From NCBI RefSeq assembly GCF_003095395.1, contig NZ_QEIJ01000004.1:1-64000 (forward strand): DNA of 64,000 nt, written 5' to 3'. Origin of the DNA: Microbacterium sp. Gd 4-13 (GTDB lineage: Bacteria > Actinomycetota > Actinomycetes > Actinomycetales > Microbacteriaceae). The number at the start of each line of letters is the position of its first letter. The first letter of the stretch is position 1. The position numbers and the translations under genes are program-made. Positions 1 through 8,111 of the stretch are shown here, piece by piece. Below the pieces are notes generated by a model, which did not search any database, had not been told where the DNA came from, and saw nothing but the letters and a program-made list of their open reading frames with translations.

Positions 1-35
1 GGGGGACCCTGTGGGAGAGTAGGACACCGCCGGAC
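1..35 (+). rRNA. rrf: 5S ribosomal RNA, 3' end only
   Basis: The first 35 bases match the conserved 3' end of actinobacterial 5S rRNA, including the run GAGAGTAGGACACCGCC before the terminal helix. The 5' part lies before the window, so an rRNA operon read on the + strand ends here. Two terminator hairpins follow. Confidence 0.9.
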
Positions 36-47
36 TTCTTTTCAGTG

Positions 48-77
48 AAATGGCCACCCAAAGTTGGGTGGCCATTT
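48..77 (+). terminator. Intrinsic terminator of the rRNA operon
   Basis: A perfect 13-bp stem (48-60 with 65-77) with a 4-nt AAGT loop starts 13 nt after the end of 5S rRNA. The A-rich 5' and T-rich 3' ends of the stem fit a Rho-independent terminator. Confidence 0.85.
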
Positions 78-105
78 CCATGTGCGGACTGCGTCGCAGT
101 TCGTG

Positions 106-136
106 AGAAAGGCCCCGCCGTTGGCGGGGCCTTTCT
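106..136. terminator. Bidirectional terminator between 5S rRNA and GNAT gene
   Basis: A perfect 14-bp GC-rich stem (106-119 with 123-136) with a GTT loop, flanked by A and T residues so that it can work in both directions. It lies between the rRNA operon (+) and the convergent GNAT gene (-). Confidence 0.85.
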
Positions 137-147
137 GCGTTAAGGCG

Positions 148-894
148 CTACGTTCGCACGACCGATGAGTCGACGGGGGTACGAACGCCCGCGAAGGTGG
201 TCGTGCGACGCAGCGCGAAACCCAATCGCTCGTACGTCGCGATGGCGTTCACGTTCGTCGCGGCGGCGTGCATCAGCGCACGGTCGCCGCGCTCGCGGAT
301 GTGGAACGCGACGTCGAGCACGAGACGCGACGCGAGCCCGCGCCGCCGGAATTCCGGGTCTGTCGACACGGCGCTGATCTCGGTCCACCCGGTGGGGTGC
401 AGGCGTTCACCGGCCATCGCCACGAGGCGTCCTTCCCGTCGAATGCCGACGTAGCGGCCGAGTTCATACGTTCGAGGGCGGAAGGGGCCGGGCTGGTTCC
501 GCTCCACGATCGCCAGCATCTCGTCGACGTCGGCGGTACCCAGCTCGACGGCCTCGTCATCGGGACGCGGGTCGAGTGCGGCTGTCTCGACCAGCTGCAC
601 CCCTTCGCCGCGCCAGAGCACGTCCCATCCCGGCGGGAGGTCGGGGTCGGCTCCCGAGAACCCGACCTCCCCACCCGGGCCGACCAGATCGATGAGCGCG
701 TCCCATACCGCCGGGTCGTCCCACGAGCGCACCGCCAGAAAGGGTGCGACGTCGTCGGGGTACTTTCGGACGAGATCGTTGCCGATGGCGAAGTGCGCGT
801 GTGGACCTGTGAGTGCGTGCCATGCCGGGTTGTCGAGGACGGTCGCGTCGGCGTCGGGGGATGCGTCGCCGGTTGCGGGAGAAGAATGTGTCAC
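148..894 (-). CDS. GNAT-family N-acetyltransferase
   Basis: A 248-residue protein of the GNAT superfamily, which moves acetyl from acetyl-CoA to an amine; the substrate cannot be told from sequence. The acetyl-CoA binding motif (RRRGLAS, about residues 183-189) and the YERLGF motif (about 221-226) are in the C-terminal half. The N-terminal 110 residues (start of the family's second domain) are less conserved. The GTG at 894 was chosen because the homologous region starts just after it; the frame stays open further upstream but would cross the promoter region of the divergent DUF4397 gene. It converges on the 5S terminators. Confidence 0.8.
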   Translation of the reverse strand: MTHSSPATGDASPDADATVLDNPAWHALTGPHAHFAIGNDLVRKYPDDVAPFLAVRSWDDPAVWDALIDLVGPGGEVGFSGADPDLPPGWDVLWRGEGVQLVETAALDPRPDDEAVELGTADVDEMLAIVERNQPGPFRPRTYELGRYVGIRREGRLVAMAGERLHPTGWTEISAVSTDPEFRRRGLASRLVLDVAFHIRERGDRALMHAAATNVNAIATYERLGFALRRTTTFAGVRTPVDSSVVRT

Positions 895-1081
895 GGTCCC
901 AGCATCCGTGCCCGCCGTGCGCCTGGCAAACCGGACGTGCTCGCCGCCGACCGCGACGCGATCGCGTCGAGCGTCCTCTCCTCCCCGGTCTGAGAAATCT
1001 TCTCCTTCCTGCATCCGCCGAGGCCCTTCGGACGGAAGAACTGGGTGCGGGTGTTCGGCCCGCTTCGACGAAGGAGGAAAC

Positions 1082-1915
1082 GTGCGCAAGACACTCGCAA
1101 CCGGCGCGATCGCCGGTCTCGCCCTCGCGGCGGGCTTCGCAGCCCCCGCGCAGGCCATCTCGGCCACGACGGCCGATCTCTCCGTACTCCACGCCATCCC
1201 CGACACACCCGTAGACGTGTACGTCAACGGTGCGTTGACCCTCGATGACTTCCAGCCCGGCACCCTCGCGGGTCCGCTCGACCTCGCTGCGGGATCGTAC
1301 GACATCGCCATCACGGCGCCGGATGCTGCGGACGCCAGCGCCCCGATCCTCGAGGCCGCCGTCGACCTGGCCGCCAACACGAGCTACACCGCCGTCGCTC
1401 ACCTCAGCGAGGCCGGTGCTCCCACGGTCACCCCGTTCGTCAACGACACCAAGACGACGGCGGCGGGCGAAGGGCGCCTCACGGTGCGCCACGTCGCCGC
1501 AGCCCCCGCGGTGGACATCCTCGCCGGTGGATCGCCGGTCGTGGAAGGCCTCGTGAACCCGAAGGAGGCGACCCTCGACCTGCCCGTCGGAACCGTCTCG
1601 GCGGCGGTCGCCCTCGCCGGCACCACCGACCCCGTGATCGGCCCGGCGGACGTCGCCATTCAGGACGGCGTGCTGACGGTGGTCTACGCCTGGGGCAGCG
1701 CGGCGGACGGCAACCTCGCCCTCGCCACGCAGACCGTGACCGTCGGGCACACCGTCCCGGGCGCTGTCATCTCGGGTACCGCCGGGTATGCGGCACAGCG
1801 CGACGCGGGCACACAGGGTCTGTGGGCGATCGGATTCGCAGCGATCGCGGGTGCCGCAGTGGTGGCAACCACCGCGGTCGTCCGACGTTCGCGCGGTGCG
1901 AAGCACACCGTCTGA
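1082..1915 (+). CDS. DUF4397 exported protein
   Basis: A 277-residue exported protein starting at GTG with an excellent ribosome binding site (AAGGAGGA, 1071-1078). It has a Sec signal peptide ending in APAQA (about residue 25), then two DUF4397 repeats of beta-rich surface sequence, and a C-terminal membrane segment (about 245-265) followed by a basic tail. That layout resembles a sortase substrate, but no clear LPxTG or LAxTG motif precedes the membrane helix. It is first in a cluster with a class F sortase and an ECF sigma/anti-sigma pair, a common actinobacterial grouping, which suggests a cell-envelope role. No function is established for the family. Confidence 0.85.
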   Translation: MRKTLATGAIAGLALAAGFAAPAQAISATTADLSVLHAIPDTPVDVYVNGALTLDDFQPGTLAGPLDLAAGSYDIAITAPDAADASAPILEAAVDLAANTSYTAVAHLSEAGAPTVTPFVNDTKTTAAGEGRLTVRHVAAAPAVDILAGGSPVVEGLVNPKEATLDLPVGTVSAAVALAGTTDPVIGPADVAIQDGVLTVVYAWGSAADGNLALATQTVTVGHTVPGAVISGTAGYAAQRDAGTQGLWAIGFAAIAGAAVVATTAVVRRSRGAKHTV

Positions 1916-1944
1916 CCAGCCATCGAGACCGGAGAGCCCTTCTT

Positions 1945-2580
1945 ATGAACCTGCGACGTACAGCTCCCCTCGCAGTGGTTCTCGTGCTCTCCGCCTGTGC
2001 GCCCGCCCCGACCCCCCTCGGGGCGGGCGCACCCACTGCCTCCACGTCGACCCCGTCCGCAACTCCCCCAGCCCCGGTCGTCGACGTCCCCCGCGTCGAC
2101 AGCTCACTGCACGCCCCTCGCGCTGCTGTGCCCCCGGTGCGGGTGAGCATCGCGGACGCGCGAGTCGACGTGGAGGTGGTCCCCGTCGGCATCGAGACCG
2201 GCGGCTTCATGGAGTTGCCCGTCGACCCGGCGATCGCCGGGTGGTACCGGTTCGGCTCAGACCCGTGGAGCCCGGACGGCAACACCGTGATCTCGGCGCA
2301 CATCGATGCGCCGGACTATCCGATCGGTCCGTTCGCGGTGCTGCGCGACCTCGCGCCGGCGACGCAGATCGAGGTCGTCGGGCAGGACGGCCGGAGCGCT
2401 CTGTACGCCGTCGAGTCGGTGACCTACTATCCGAAGGACGCGCTTCCCACAGAGGACCTCTTCGCGCGGCGAGGCGCGAACGATCTCGTACTGATCACGT
2501 GCGGTGGAGAGTTCGACAGCCGGACGGGCCATTACGACGACAACGTCGTGGTCGTCGCCGCACCGGTGGCTGCAGGATGA
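1945..2580 (+). CDS. Class F sortase, lipoprotein
   Basis: A 211-residue sortase. The N-terminus has a lipobox (LSAC, Cys18), so it is predicted to be a lipid-anchored extracytoplasmic enzyme; residues 20-60 are a Pro/Ala/Thr-rich linker. The catalytic triad is visible: His119 in SAHID, Cys186 in ITCGG and Arg193 in DSRTG. Class F sortases are typical of Actinobacteria and their substrates are poorly known. The gene sits 29 nt after the DUF4397 gene, whose product is the obvious candidate partner, and its stop overlaps the ATG of the sigma factor gene (ATGA), so the genes are probably co-transcribed. Confidence 0.88.
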   Translation: MNLRRTAPLAVVLVLSACAPAPTPLGAGAPTASTSTPSATPPAPVVDVPRVDSSLHAPRAAVPPVRVSIADARVDVEVVPVGIETGGFMELPVDPAIAGWYRFGSDPWSPDGNTVISAHIDAPDYPIGPFAVLRDLAPATQIEVVGQDGRSALYAVESVTYYPKDALPTEDLFARRGANDLVLITCGGEFDSRTGHYDDNVVVVAAPVAAG

Positions 2581-3167
2581 ACCGACAGGGAGGCCGGGAC
2601 CCCGTGGCAGACCCCGAGGGCGAACTCTCGACAGAGGAGGCGTTCGTCGCGGGCGACGAAATCGCTCTGGCACATGCCTACCGGCGGTGGTCACCCGTGG
2701 TCTACACCCTCGCGCTTCGCTCGCTCGGCGACCGCACCGATGCCGAGGACGTCACGCAGAAGACCTTCGTCTCGGCCTGGACGTCGAGAACCTCGTACGA
2801 CCCGGCGCGAGCACGGCTGTCGACCTGGATCATCGCGATCGCCAAGCGTCGTATCGCCGACATGCATGAGGCCCGGCGCCGCATCCGTGCGCTGCAGGAG
2901 GAACTGCAGCGAGTGACGATCCCGGACGACCTGAGAGCGTCAGCGCCGGTCGATCTCGGAGACACTCTCTTGGTGGCACAGGAGATCGATCGTCTCGAAC
3001 CCGATGCGCGGAAAGTCATGAGGTTGGCGTTCTTCGACGACCTCACCCACGACGAGATCTCACGCCGCATCGGCATGCCGCTGGGAACCGTCAAGAGCCA
3101 TATCCGTCGCAGCCTGGAACGCATGCGCACTCGACTGGAGGTGACACATGGAGCACATCGATCCTGA
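2577..3167 (+). CDS. ECF-type RNA polymerase sigma factor
   Basis: A 196-residue extracytoplasmic-function sigma factor. Region 2 (about residues 25-95) includes DAEDVTQKTF and the core-binding segment; region 4 (about 130-185) holds the helix-turn-helix HDEISRRIGMPLGTVKSHI that reads the -35 element. It is the SigK/SigL-like type usually held inactive by an RskA-family anti-sigma factor, and such a gene follows with a 20-nt overlap. Upstream it overlaps the sortase by 4 nt. It likely controls this envelope cluster in response to an outside signal. Confidence 0.88.
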   Translation: MNRQGGRDPVADPEGELSTEEAFVAGDEIALAHAYRRWSPVVYTLALRSLGDRTDAEDVTQKTFVSAWTSRTSYDPARARLSTWIIAIAKRRIADMHEARRRIRALQEELQRVTIPDDLRASAPVDLGDTLLVAQEIDRLEPDARKVMRLAFFDDLTHDEISRRIGMPLGTVKSHIRRSLERMRTRLEVTHGAHRS

Positions 3168-3903
3168 GCTGCTCGCGCTCATAGCGCTCGGCGAGCCTGT
3201 CGCGACATCGGAGACCGAACGGCATCTCGACGAGTGCGACGAGTGCGCCGACAGCCTCGCCGGGCTCCGCCGTGCGGCGCTCGCCGGGAGAGCGACCCTC
3301 GACGCCGGCGATCTCGAGCGTCCGCGCGAGGTGGTCTGGGAGCGCATCGCCTCCGAGCTCGCGCTCGGAAGGTCTGCGGTACCGACGGTGCCCGTCCCCG
3401 GCGCGGTGCCGCCCCCGACCGACCCGTTGTCGTCCCGTGCCGCTGCGCGCAGGCACGCTGCCAGGCGCCGGCGCCCCGGTCCCAGGTGGGGTCTCGCTGC
3501 CGCTGCACTCCTCGTCGCCGGCGCGGGCCTCGGAACCTGGGCGTGGACGAGTTCCACCACGCCCACGGAGATCGCGCAAGCATCCCTCGGGGCGTTCCCC
3601 GATCATCCCGGCGCCCAGGGCACCGCGGTCGTGGAAGAGAATCCGGACGGCTCACGGTTCGTGCGCGTCGAGGTCTCCGCGGATGCGGCGCCCGACACGT
3701 ATCGGGAGGTGTGGCTCATCGCCGCCGACGCGTCGGAGCTGGTGAGCCTCGGCGTCCTCGACGACGACACGGGCACCCTGACCGTTCCCGCGGGTGTGGA
3801 CCTCGCTCGTTTCCCGTTGGTCGACGTCTCGCAGGAACCCGTGGACGGCGGCCCCGACCATTCGGGCGACTCGATCGTGCGGGGCGAGCTTTCCTTCTCC
3901 TGA
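3148..3903 (+). CDS. RskA-like anti-sigma factor
   Basis: A 251-residue single-pass membrane protein. The N-terminal cytoplasmic domain has the zinc-associated anti-sigma motif His26-x3-Cys30-x2-Cys33 that binds the ECF sigma factor. A basic linker leads to a membrane helix (about 114-133), then an RskA C-terminal extracytoplasmic domain (about 140-251). The gene overlaps the sigma factor gene, so the pair is translationally coupled. Members are usually inactivated by stepwise proteolysis; the signal here is unknown. Confidence 0.88.
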   Translation: MEHIDPELLALIALGEPVATSETERHLDECDECADSLAGLRRAALAGRATLDAGDLERPREVVWERIASELALGRSAVPTVPVPGAVPPPTDPLSSRAAARRHAARRRRPGPRWGLAAAALLVAGAGLGTWAWTSSTTPTEIAQASLGAFPDHPGAQGTAVVEENPDGSRFVRVEVSADAAPDTYREVWLIAADASELVSLGVLDDDTGTLTVPAGVDLARFPLVDVSQEPVDGGPDHSGDSIVRGELSFS

Positions 3904-3904
3904 G

Positions 3905-3924
3905 GTCGCCCCCGCGGGAGCGAC
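3905..3924 (+). terminator. Weak hairpin after the anti-sigma gene
   Basis: GTCGC (3905-3909) pairs with GCGAC (3920-3924) with partial pairing inside, directly after the stop codon. There is no T tract. The rest of the 194-nt gap to the ligase gene shows only a possible -10 box, TACCCT at 4059-4064. Confidence 0.3.
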
Positions 3925-4097
3925 GTCAGGGGGGCCTGCGGAGAGGATCCGCACCCGCCTCGTCCACGGTGTAGGTGCCGACCTCGGTCACGTGTGCGCC
4001 CGCACCCTGCACGTGTGAGCGCGAAGCGCAAGCGAATGCGACGTGCATCCGGGCCGCTTACCCTGGAAATCCGCTGCTATCCCAGGGAGGCCCGCCC

Positions 4098-5801
4098 GTG
4101 GCGACGTCCAATCCGCACGAGTCGAAGGTCTGGCTCTCCGCATATGCCCCGGGGGTTCCCCACGACATCGACGAGGTCGTCGAAACGCTCCCCGACATGA
4201 TCGAGGCGAGCGTGAAGATGCACGGCAAGGCTCCGGCCCTGGAGTTCTTCGGTGCCGTCACCTCGTACCGCGATCTGGGCGAACAGATCGAACGGGCCGC
4301 CGAGGGGCTCTGTCGCCTGGGCGTCGTCGCGGGCGATCGGGTCGCTCTCATCCTCCCGAACTGCCCCCAGCACGTCGTCGCGTTCTACGCGGTGCTGCGC
4401 CTGGGCGCCATTGTCGTCGAGCACAATCCGCTCTACACCCCGCGGGAGCTGCGTCACCAGTTCGAGGATCACGAGGCGAAATTCGCCATCGTCTGGGACA
4501 AGGTCTACGACGTCGTCGATGACTTCCCGCAGGACGTCCGGCCGGAGCAGATCGTCGCCGTCGACATGACCGACGCCTTCCCCTGGTCCAAGCGCGTGGC
4601 GCTCCGCCTCCCGGTGGCGAAGGCCCGCGCGGCGCGAGCGAAGCTCACCGCGAAGCCGCGGGCGAAGCATCCGATCTCGTGGGACTCGCTCGTCGCGGGC
4701 CGTCGCCTTCCGCGGCGCACACCGCGCCCGTCCGTCGACGACATCGCGCTGCTGCAGTACACCAGCGGCACGACGGGATCGCCGAAGGGGGCGATCCTCA
4801 CGCACGGCAACCTGCGGGCGAACGCCATGCAGGGGCGGGCGTGGGTGCCGGGCCTGCGCGAGGGCGAGGAGACCTTCTACGGCGTACTGCCGCTGTTCCA
4901 CACGTACGGCATGACGCTCTGCCTCACGTTCGCGATGAGCATCGGGGCCCGTCTCGTCCTGTTCCCCACCTTCGACGTGTCGTTGGTGTCGGATGCGGCG
5001 AAGAAGAGCCCGCCCACGTTCCTGCCCGCCGTGCCGCCCATCTACGACCAGCTCTCCCGGGCCTCCGCGCAGGGCTCGATCGACCTGACATCGGTGAGGT
5101 TCGCCATCTCGGGGGCGATGAGCCTGCCGGTCGCGACCGTCGAGAGGTGGGAGGAGGCCACCGGCGGTCTGCTCGTCGAGGGCTACGGCATGACCGAGAC
5201 CTCGCCCGTCGCGCTCGGCAACCCCATCGGCCCCTCCCGACGCCCGGGGACGGTGGGGGTCCCGTTCCCGAGCACCGAGATCCGGGTGGTCGACCCCGAC
5301 GATCCGTCGGTCGACGTGGAGCCCGGCGAACCGGGCGAACTGCTCATCCGGGGACCCCAGGTGTTCCAGGGCTACTGGCGTCGTCCGGGGGAGTCGGCAG
5401 ACTCTCTCCTCGAGGGCGGGTGGGTGCGCTCCGGCGACATCGTCACCGTCGCGCCCGACGGTTTCGTCACGATCGTCGACCGCCTCAAGGAGCTGATCAT
5501 CACGGGGGGCTTCAACGTGTCGCCGACCGAAGTCGAGGAGACGCTGCAACAGCACCCCGACGTCGCCGACGCCGCCGTCGTCGCCCTCCCGCGACCTGAC
5601 GGCGGAGAGATCGTCGCTGCGGCGGTCGTGCTGCGACCCGGTGCGACGATCGACGTCACCACCCTGCGTGAGTTCTGCCGCACGCGCCTGGCGGCCTACA
5701 AGGTGCCCAAGCGCGTCTTCGTCGTCGAGGACCTGCCGCGTTCGCTCATCGGCAAGGTGCTGCGGCGCGAGGTGCGCACGCGACTGCTCGGCGAGGCCTA
5801 G
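4098..5801 (+). CDS. Long-chain acyl-CoA ligase (AMP-forming)
   Basis: A 567-residue adenylate-forming enzyme that activates a fatty acid with ATP and links it to coenzyme A. Visible motifs are the P-loop YTSGTTGSPKGA (from about residue 221), YGMTE (about 362), the hinge aspartate region GWVRSGDIV, and the C-terminal catalytic lysine in IGKVLRREV (about 551). The length is typical of FadD-type ligases. The GTG start at 4098 follows a strong ribosome binding site (AGGGAGG, 4084-4090). The MarR gene downstream on the same strand may regulate it, but has its own apparent promoter. Confidence 0.88.
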   Translation: MATSNPHESKVWLSAYAPGVPHDIDEVVETLPDMIEASVKMHGKAPALEFFGAVTSYRDLGEQIERAAEGLCRLGVVAGDRVALILPNCPQHVVAFYAVLRLGAIVVEHNPLYTPRELRHQFEDHEAKFAIVWDKVYDVVDDFPQDVRPEQIVAVDMTDAFPWSKRVALRLPVAKARAARAKLTAKPRAKHPISWDSLVAGRRLPRRTPRPSVDDIALLQYTSGTTGSPKGAILTHGNLRANAMQGRAWVPGLREGEETFYGVLPLFHTYGMTLCLTFAMSIGARLVLFPTFDVSLVSDAAKKSPPTFLPAVPPIYDQLSRASAQGSIDLTSVRFAISGAMSLPVATVERWEEATGGLLVEGYGMTETSPVALGNPIGPSRRPGTVGVPFPSTEIRVVDPDDPSVDVEPGEPGELLIRGPQVFQGYWRRPGESADSLLEGGWVRSGDIVTVAPDGFVTIVDRLKELIITGGFNVSPTEVEETLQQHPDVADAAVVALPRPDGGEIVAAAVVLRPGATIDVTTLREFCRTRLAAYKVPKRVFVVEDLPRSLIGKVLRREVRTRLLGEA

Positions 5802-5857
5802 GGCGGCGTCGGACTGCACCCGGCCCCGTCCGCGAGCGCTGACATAGGATTTCCTGC

Positions 5858-6394
5858 GTGGAACAGCGACAGACCGACTCGCGCTACTGGTACGGCGCGA
5901 CCGAAGCGGAGCAGCGCCAGCGCGCCGTCGAGGTGCTCCAGGCCTTCCGCCTGTATCGCGCCGCCGAGGTCGCGATGCGTCGTCGCACCCGCGACTCGAT
6001 GTCGATGGGCGAGAACGAACTGCTCGTCCTTCGATACCTCCTGAAAGCAGCACGCGAGGACCGCCAGGTCTCCCCGAGCGAACTGACCCGCTACCTCGGC
6101 GTCTCGACCGCCTCCACGACTGCCATCGTCGATCGCCTGGAGCGGTCGAACCACGTCGTCCGGGTGCCGCACCCCACCGATCGCCGCAGCGTCCGCGTCG
6201 TGGCCACAGCCCGCTCCGACGAAGAGGTGCGTGCGACGCTTGGCGACATGCACGAGCGCATGATGGCCGCCGTGATCGACATGACGCCGGAGGAGAGTGC
6301 CGCCGTGGTGTCGTGCCTCACCCGTCTGCAGGACGCCGTCGACCGTGTAGACGCGCACCCGGTCGGCGACGACGCATCCGACGTTCTGCCCTGA
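5858..6394 (+). CDS. MarR-family transcriptional regulator
   Basis: A 178-residue winged-helix regulator. The helix-turn-helix and wing lie at about residues 70-115, including VSTASTTAIVDRLE and the wing sequence HPTDRRSVRV. There is no ribosome binding site; instead TAGGAT at 5845-5850 lies 7 nt before the GTG, so the mRNA is probably leaderless. The ligand is unknown. It could control the acyl-CoA ligase 57 nt upstream or act alone. Confidence 0.85.
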   Translation: MEQRQTDSRYWYGATEAEQRQRAVEVLQAFRLYRAAEVAMRRRTRDSMSMGENELLVLRYLLKAAREDRQVSPSELTRYLGVSTASTTAIVDRLERSNHVVRVPHPTDRRSVRVVATARSDEEVRATLGDMHERMMAAVIDMTPEESAAVVSCLTRLQDAVDRVDAHPVGDDASDVLP

Positions 6395-6470
6395 GGTCGT
6401 GAGGCGGGCAAGAAGCTTGCTTGACTAGGTATCGACAGAACATTCGACCGCCCGGTTGCGCCGTGGAACC

Positions 6471-6731
6471 ATGGCTCGTATGGAGACCAGGAGAGCGGAT
6501 GCGGCGACGTCGGCCCCCTCGGACGACGACGGGCACGTCATCATCGAGGGCGTCGAGGTCATACCGTTCGCGACGGTCGTCTCACGCCTGTGCGTCGACT
6601 ACCCGAACGTGTCGGTCACGAGGATCGAGACGATCCTCTTGCGCGAGTGGGAGGCGTTCACGGCCGGTCGGCCGCTCGTCGTGCCGGCAGCGCTCGAGGA
6701 CGGCGTGCGCGAGATGCTCGACGAGCGCTGA
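6471..6731 (+). CDS. Small hypothetical protein
   Basis: An 86-residue acidic protein. Residues 30-86 look like three short amphipathic helices and resemble small actinobacterial proteins annotated as three-helix-bundle dimerisation domains. No catalytic motif or signal peptide is seen. The ATG at 6480 is an alternative start and would place AACCAT at 6467-6472 as a -10 box 7 nt upstream. It lies between the MarR gene and the DUF7882 group. Function unknown. Confidence 0.6.
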   Translation: MARMETRRADAATSAPSDDDGHVIIEGVEVIPFATVVSRLCVDYPNVSVTRIETILLREWEAFTAGRPLVVPAALEDGVREMLDER

Positions 6732-6740
6732 CGGCTCAAC

Positions 6741-7061
6741 TCACGAGGAGCGGCTGCTGTCGTCGGTGGGTTCGGCGACGAGCATGAGGCCGCCGGAGGA
6801 GTTCGCCGATGCGGCGAGTTCCTCGATCCACGCCCGGCTCAGGAGCGCGGGTTCGGGGTCGTCGAAGACGAAGCGCAGGGGAATCGACGGGTGCAGCCAG
6901 ACCGTGCTGCGCCCGGGCTCGGCGTCGTCGGCGTGCGTCCACGAGAGGGTGAAGCTCTCGCCCCTGCGCAGCTTGGTCGCGATGACCACCTTGAGGTGCG
7001 CGAGAGCGCGGTCCTCGATCTCGACCGGCGCCGAGGAGTCTCCGTAGTAGATCGTTCCCAC
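6741..7061 (-). CDS. DUF7882-type small protein, paralogue 1
   Basis: A 106-residue protein of a family common in Microbacteriaceae and often mislabelled as an ATP-dependent DNA ligase domain. It has the family layout: an MGxIYYG start, the core EDRALAHLKVVIATKLRRGE, a FxLSW strand, and WLHPSIPLRFVFDD. It begins at GTG with TAGCGT (7068-7073) 6 nt upstream, indicating a leaderless mRNA. Paralogue 3 (7494-7835) shares a 67-nt stretch with one mismatch. No ligase motif is present; the function is unknown. Confidence 0.75.
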   Translation of the reverse strand: MGTIYYGDSSAPVEIEDRALAHLKVVIATKLRRGESFTLSWTHADDAEPGRSTVWLHPSIPLRFVFDDPEPALLSRAWIEELAASANSSGGLMLVAEPTDDSSRSS

Positions 7062-7161
7062 CCCGCCACGCTACCTCGTCGTCTCCTCCTCGAAGGGGGC
7101 CTTGCGAGCGGTGCGTCGGGATGGCAAGGGGGACGCTCTCCGTGACGGGTAGGCTCGCCAC

Positions 7162-7479
7162 ATGGGCAGATTCATCTACGACACGATGGCGAACTCGGTC
7201 GACATCGATGACCGCACGCTGGCGCACCTCCGCATCGTGGTGATGAACAAGCTGCGTCGCTCGGAGTCGTTCATGTTCGACATCGAGGTGGGCGACGGCA
7301 GCGGGAGGCGGAGCTTCTGGATGCACCCTTCGGTGCCGATCCAGTTCCACTTCTTCGGCAGCCGCAGCCCGCGGATCAACCGGGCGTGGGTCGAGGAGCT
7401 GATGCTCGTCGCCAGCGGGCCCAACGGACTGGCGATCGTGCCGGAGCCGTCGGAAGACGCCTTCGTCGAAGAAGGCTGA
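7162..7479 (+). CDS. DUF7882-type small protein, paralogue 2
   Basis: A 105-residue, more diverged member of the same family (MGRFIYDTMA start, LAHLRIVVMNKLRRSESF core, FWMHPSVPIQFHFF). It is on the opposite strand to its two neighbours, divergent from paralogue 1 and convergent with paralogue 3. TAGGCT (7150-7155) ends 6 nt before the ATG, so it is probably leaderless. Function unknown. Confidence 0.75.
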   Translation: MGRFIYDTMANSVDIDDRTLAHLRIVVMNKLRRSESFMFDIEVGDGSGRRSFWMHPSVPIQFHFFGSRSPRINRAWVEELMLVASGPNGLAIVPEPSEDAFVEEG

Positions 7480-7493
7480 CGCCGCGGTCGCCC

Positions 7494-7835
7494 TCAGCTC
7501 GCCGTGGACTCTGGCGCGGTCTCCGGCGTCGCGACATCGAAGAGCTCGGCGACGAGCATGATCCCGCCCGAAGAGCTGGCGGAATTGGCGAGCTCCTCCA
7601 CCCATTCCCGGCTCAGGAGCGCGGGTTCGGGGTCGTCGAAGACGAAGCGCAGGGGGATCGACGGGTGCAGCCACACTGTGCTGCGGCCGTGCGGCTGGTC
7701 ATCGGGATGGCGCCACGAGACCGTGAAGCTCTCGCCACGGCGGAGCTTCGTGGCGATGACGACCTTCAGATGAGCGAGCGCACGATCTTCGATCTGGATG
7801 GGAGTCGCCGACCCGCCGTAGTAGATGGTGCCCAT
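7494..7835 (-). CDS. DUF7882-type small protein, paralogue 3
   Basis: A 113-residue protein very similar to paralogue 1 over residues 1-100, with a longer Thr/Glu/Ser-rich C-terminal tail. The ATG at 7835 was chosen because it aligns with the family start and has TAGGGT (7843-7848) 7 nt upstream, as in the other two copies. Function unknown. Confidence 0.75.
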   Translation of the reverse strand: MGTIYYGGSATPIQIEDRALAHLKVVIATKLRRGESFTVSWRHPDDQPHGRSTVWLHPSIPLRFVFDDPEPALLSREWVEELANSASSSGGIMLVAELFDVATPETAPESTAS

Positions 7836-7931
7836 ACGCCTCACCCTAACGGGCCATGTGGGCGGATGCGTATCGCCTCCGTGCTTGTCAAGGGGACCGG
7901 ACGTGCGGGGGGCGGCTGTCATTGTGGGGTG

Positions 7932-8102
7932 ATGACCGGAAGGGAGAACCTGGCTGTGACCACACATCCTGGCCCCACGGCGTCCGACAACGACGGACAC
8001 CCGAACGACGCGACCGACCCCGCAGACGTCTTCGCGGGCCTGTTGGCCATCGACGTCATCGACGGCGAGCTCGTTCCCCGTCGCGCACGCGTACCCCGCT
8101 GA
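7932..8102 (+). CDS. Possible small protein (56 residues)
   Basis: A short frame with an acidic, Asp/Ala-rich N-terminal half and a basic end. CATTGT (7920-7925) lies 6 nt before the ATG, the same arrangement as many genes here; GTG at 7956 with an upstream AAGGGAG is an alternative. It ends 9 nt before the convergent LacI gene. No family is recognised and it could be spurious. Confidence 0.35.
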   Translation: MTGRENLAVTTHPGPTASDNDGHPNDATDPADVFAGLLAIDVIDGELVPRRARVPR

Positions 8103-8111
8103 ACCCGTCGA

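Noticed and set aside
6395..6470. GCAAG-AAG-CTTGC hairpin after the MarR gene as a terminator
   Set aside because: Only five base pairs with a 3-nt loop and no T tract; too weak to call.
6741..7835. ATP-dependent DNA ligase annotation for the DUF7882 genes
   Set aside because: The proteins are about 105-113 residues and have no ligase KxDG or other nucleotidyltransferase motif.
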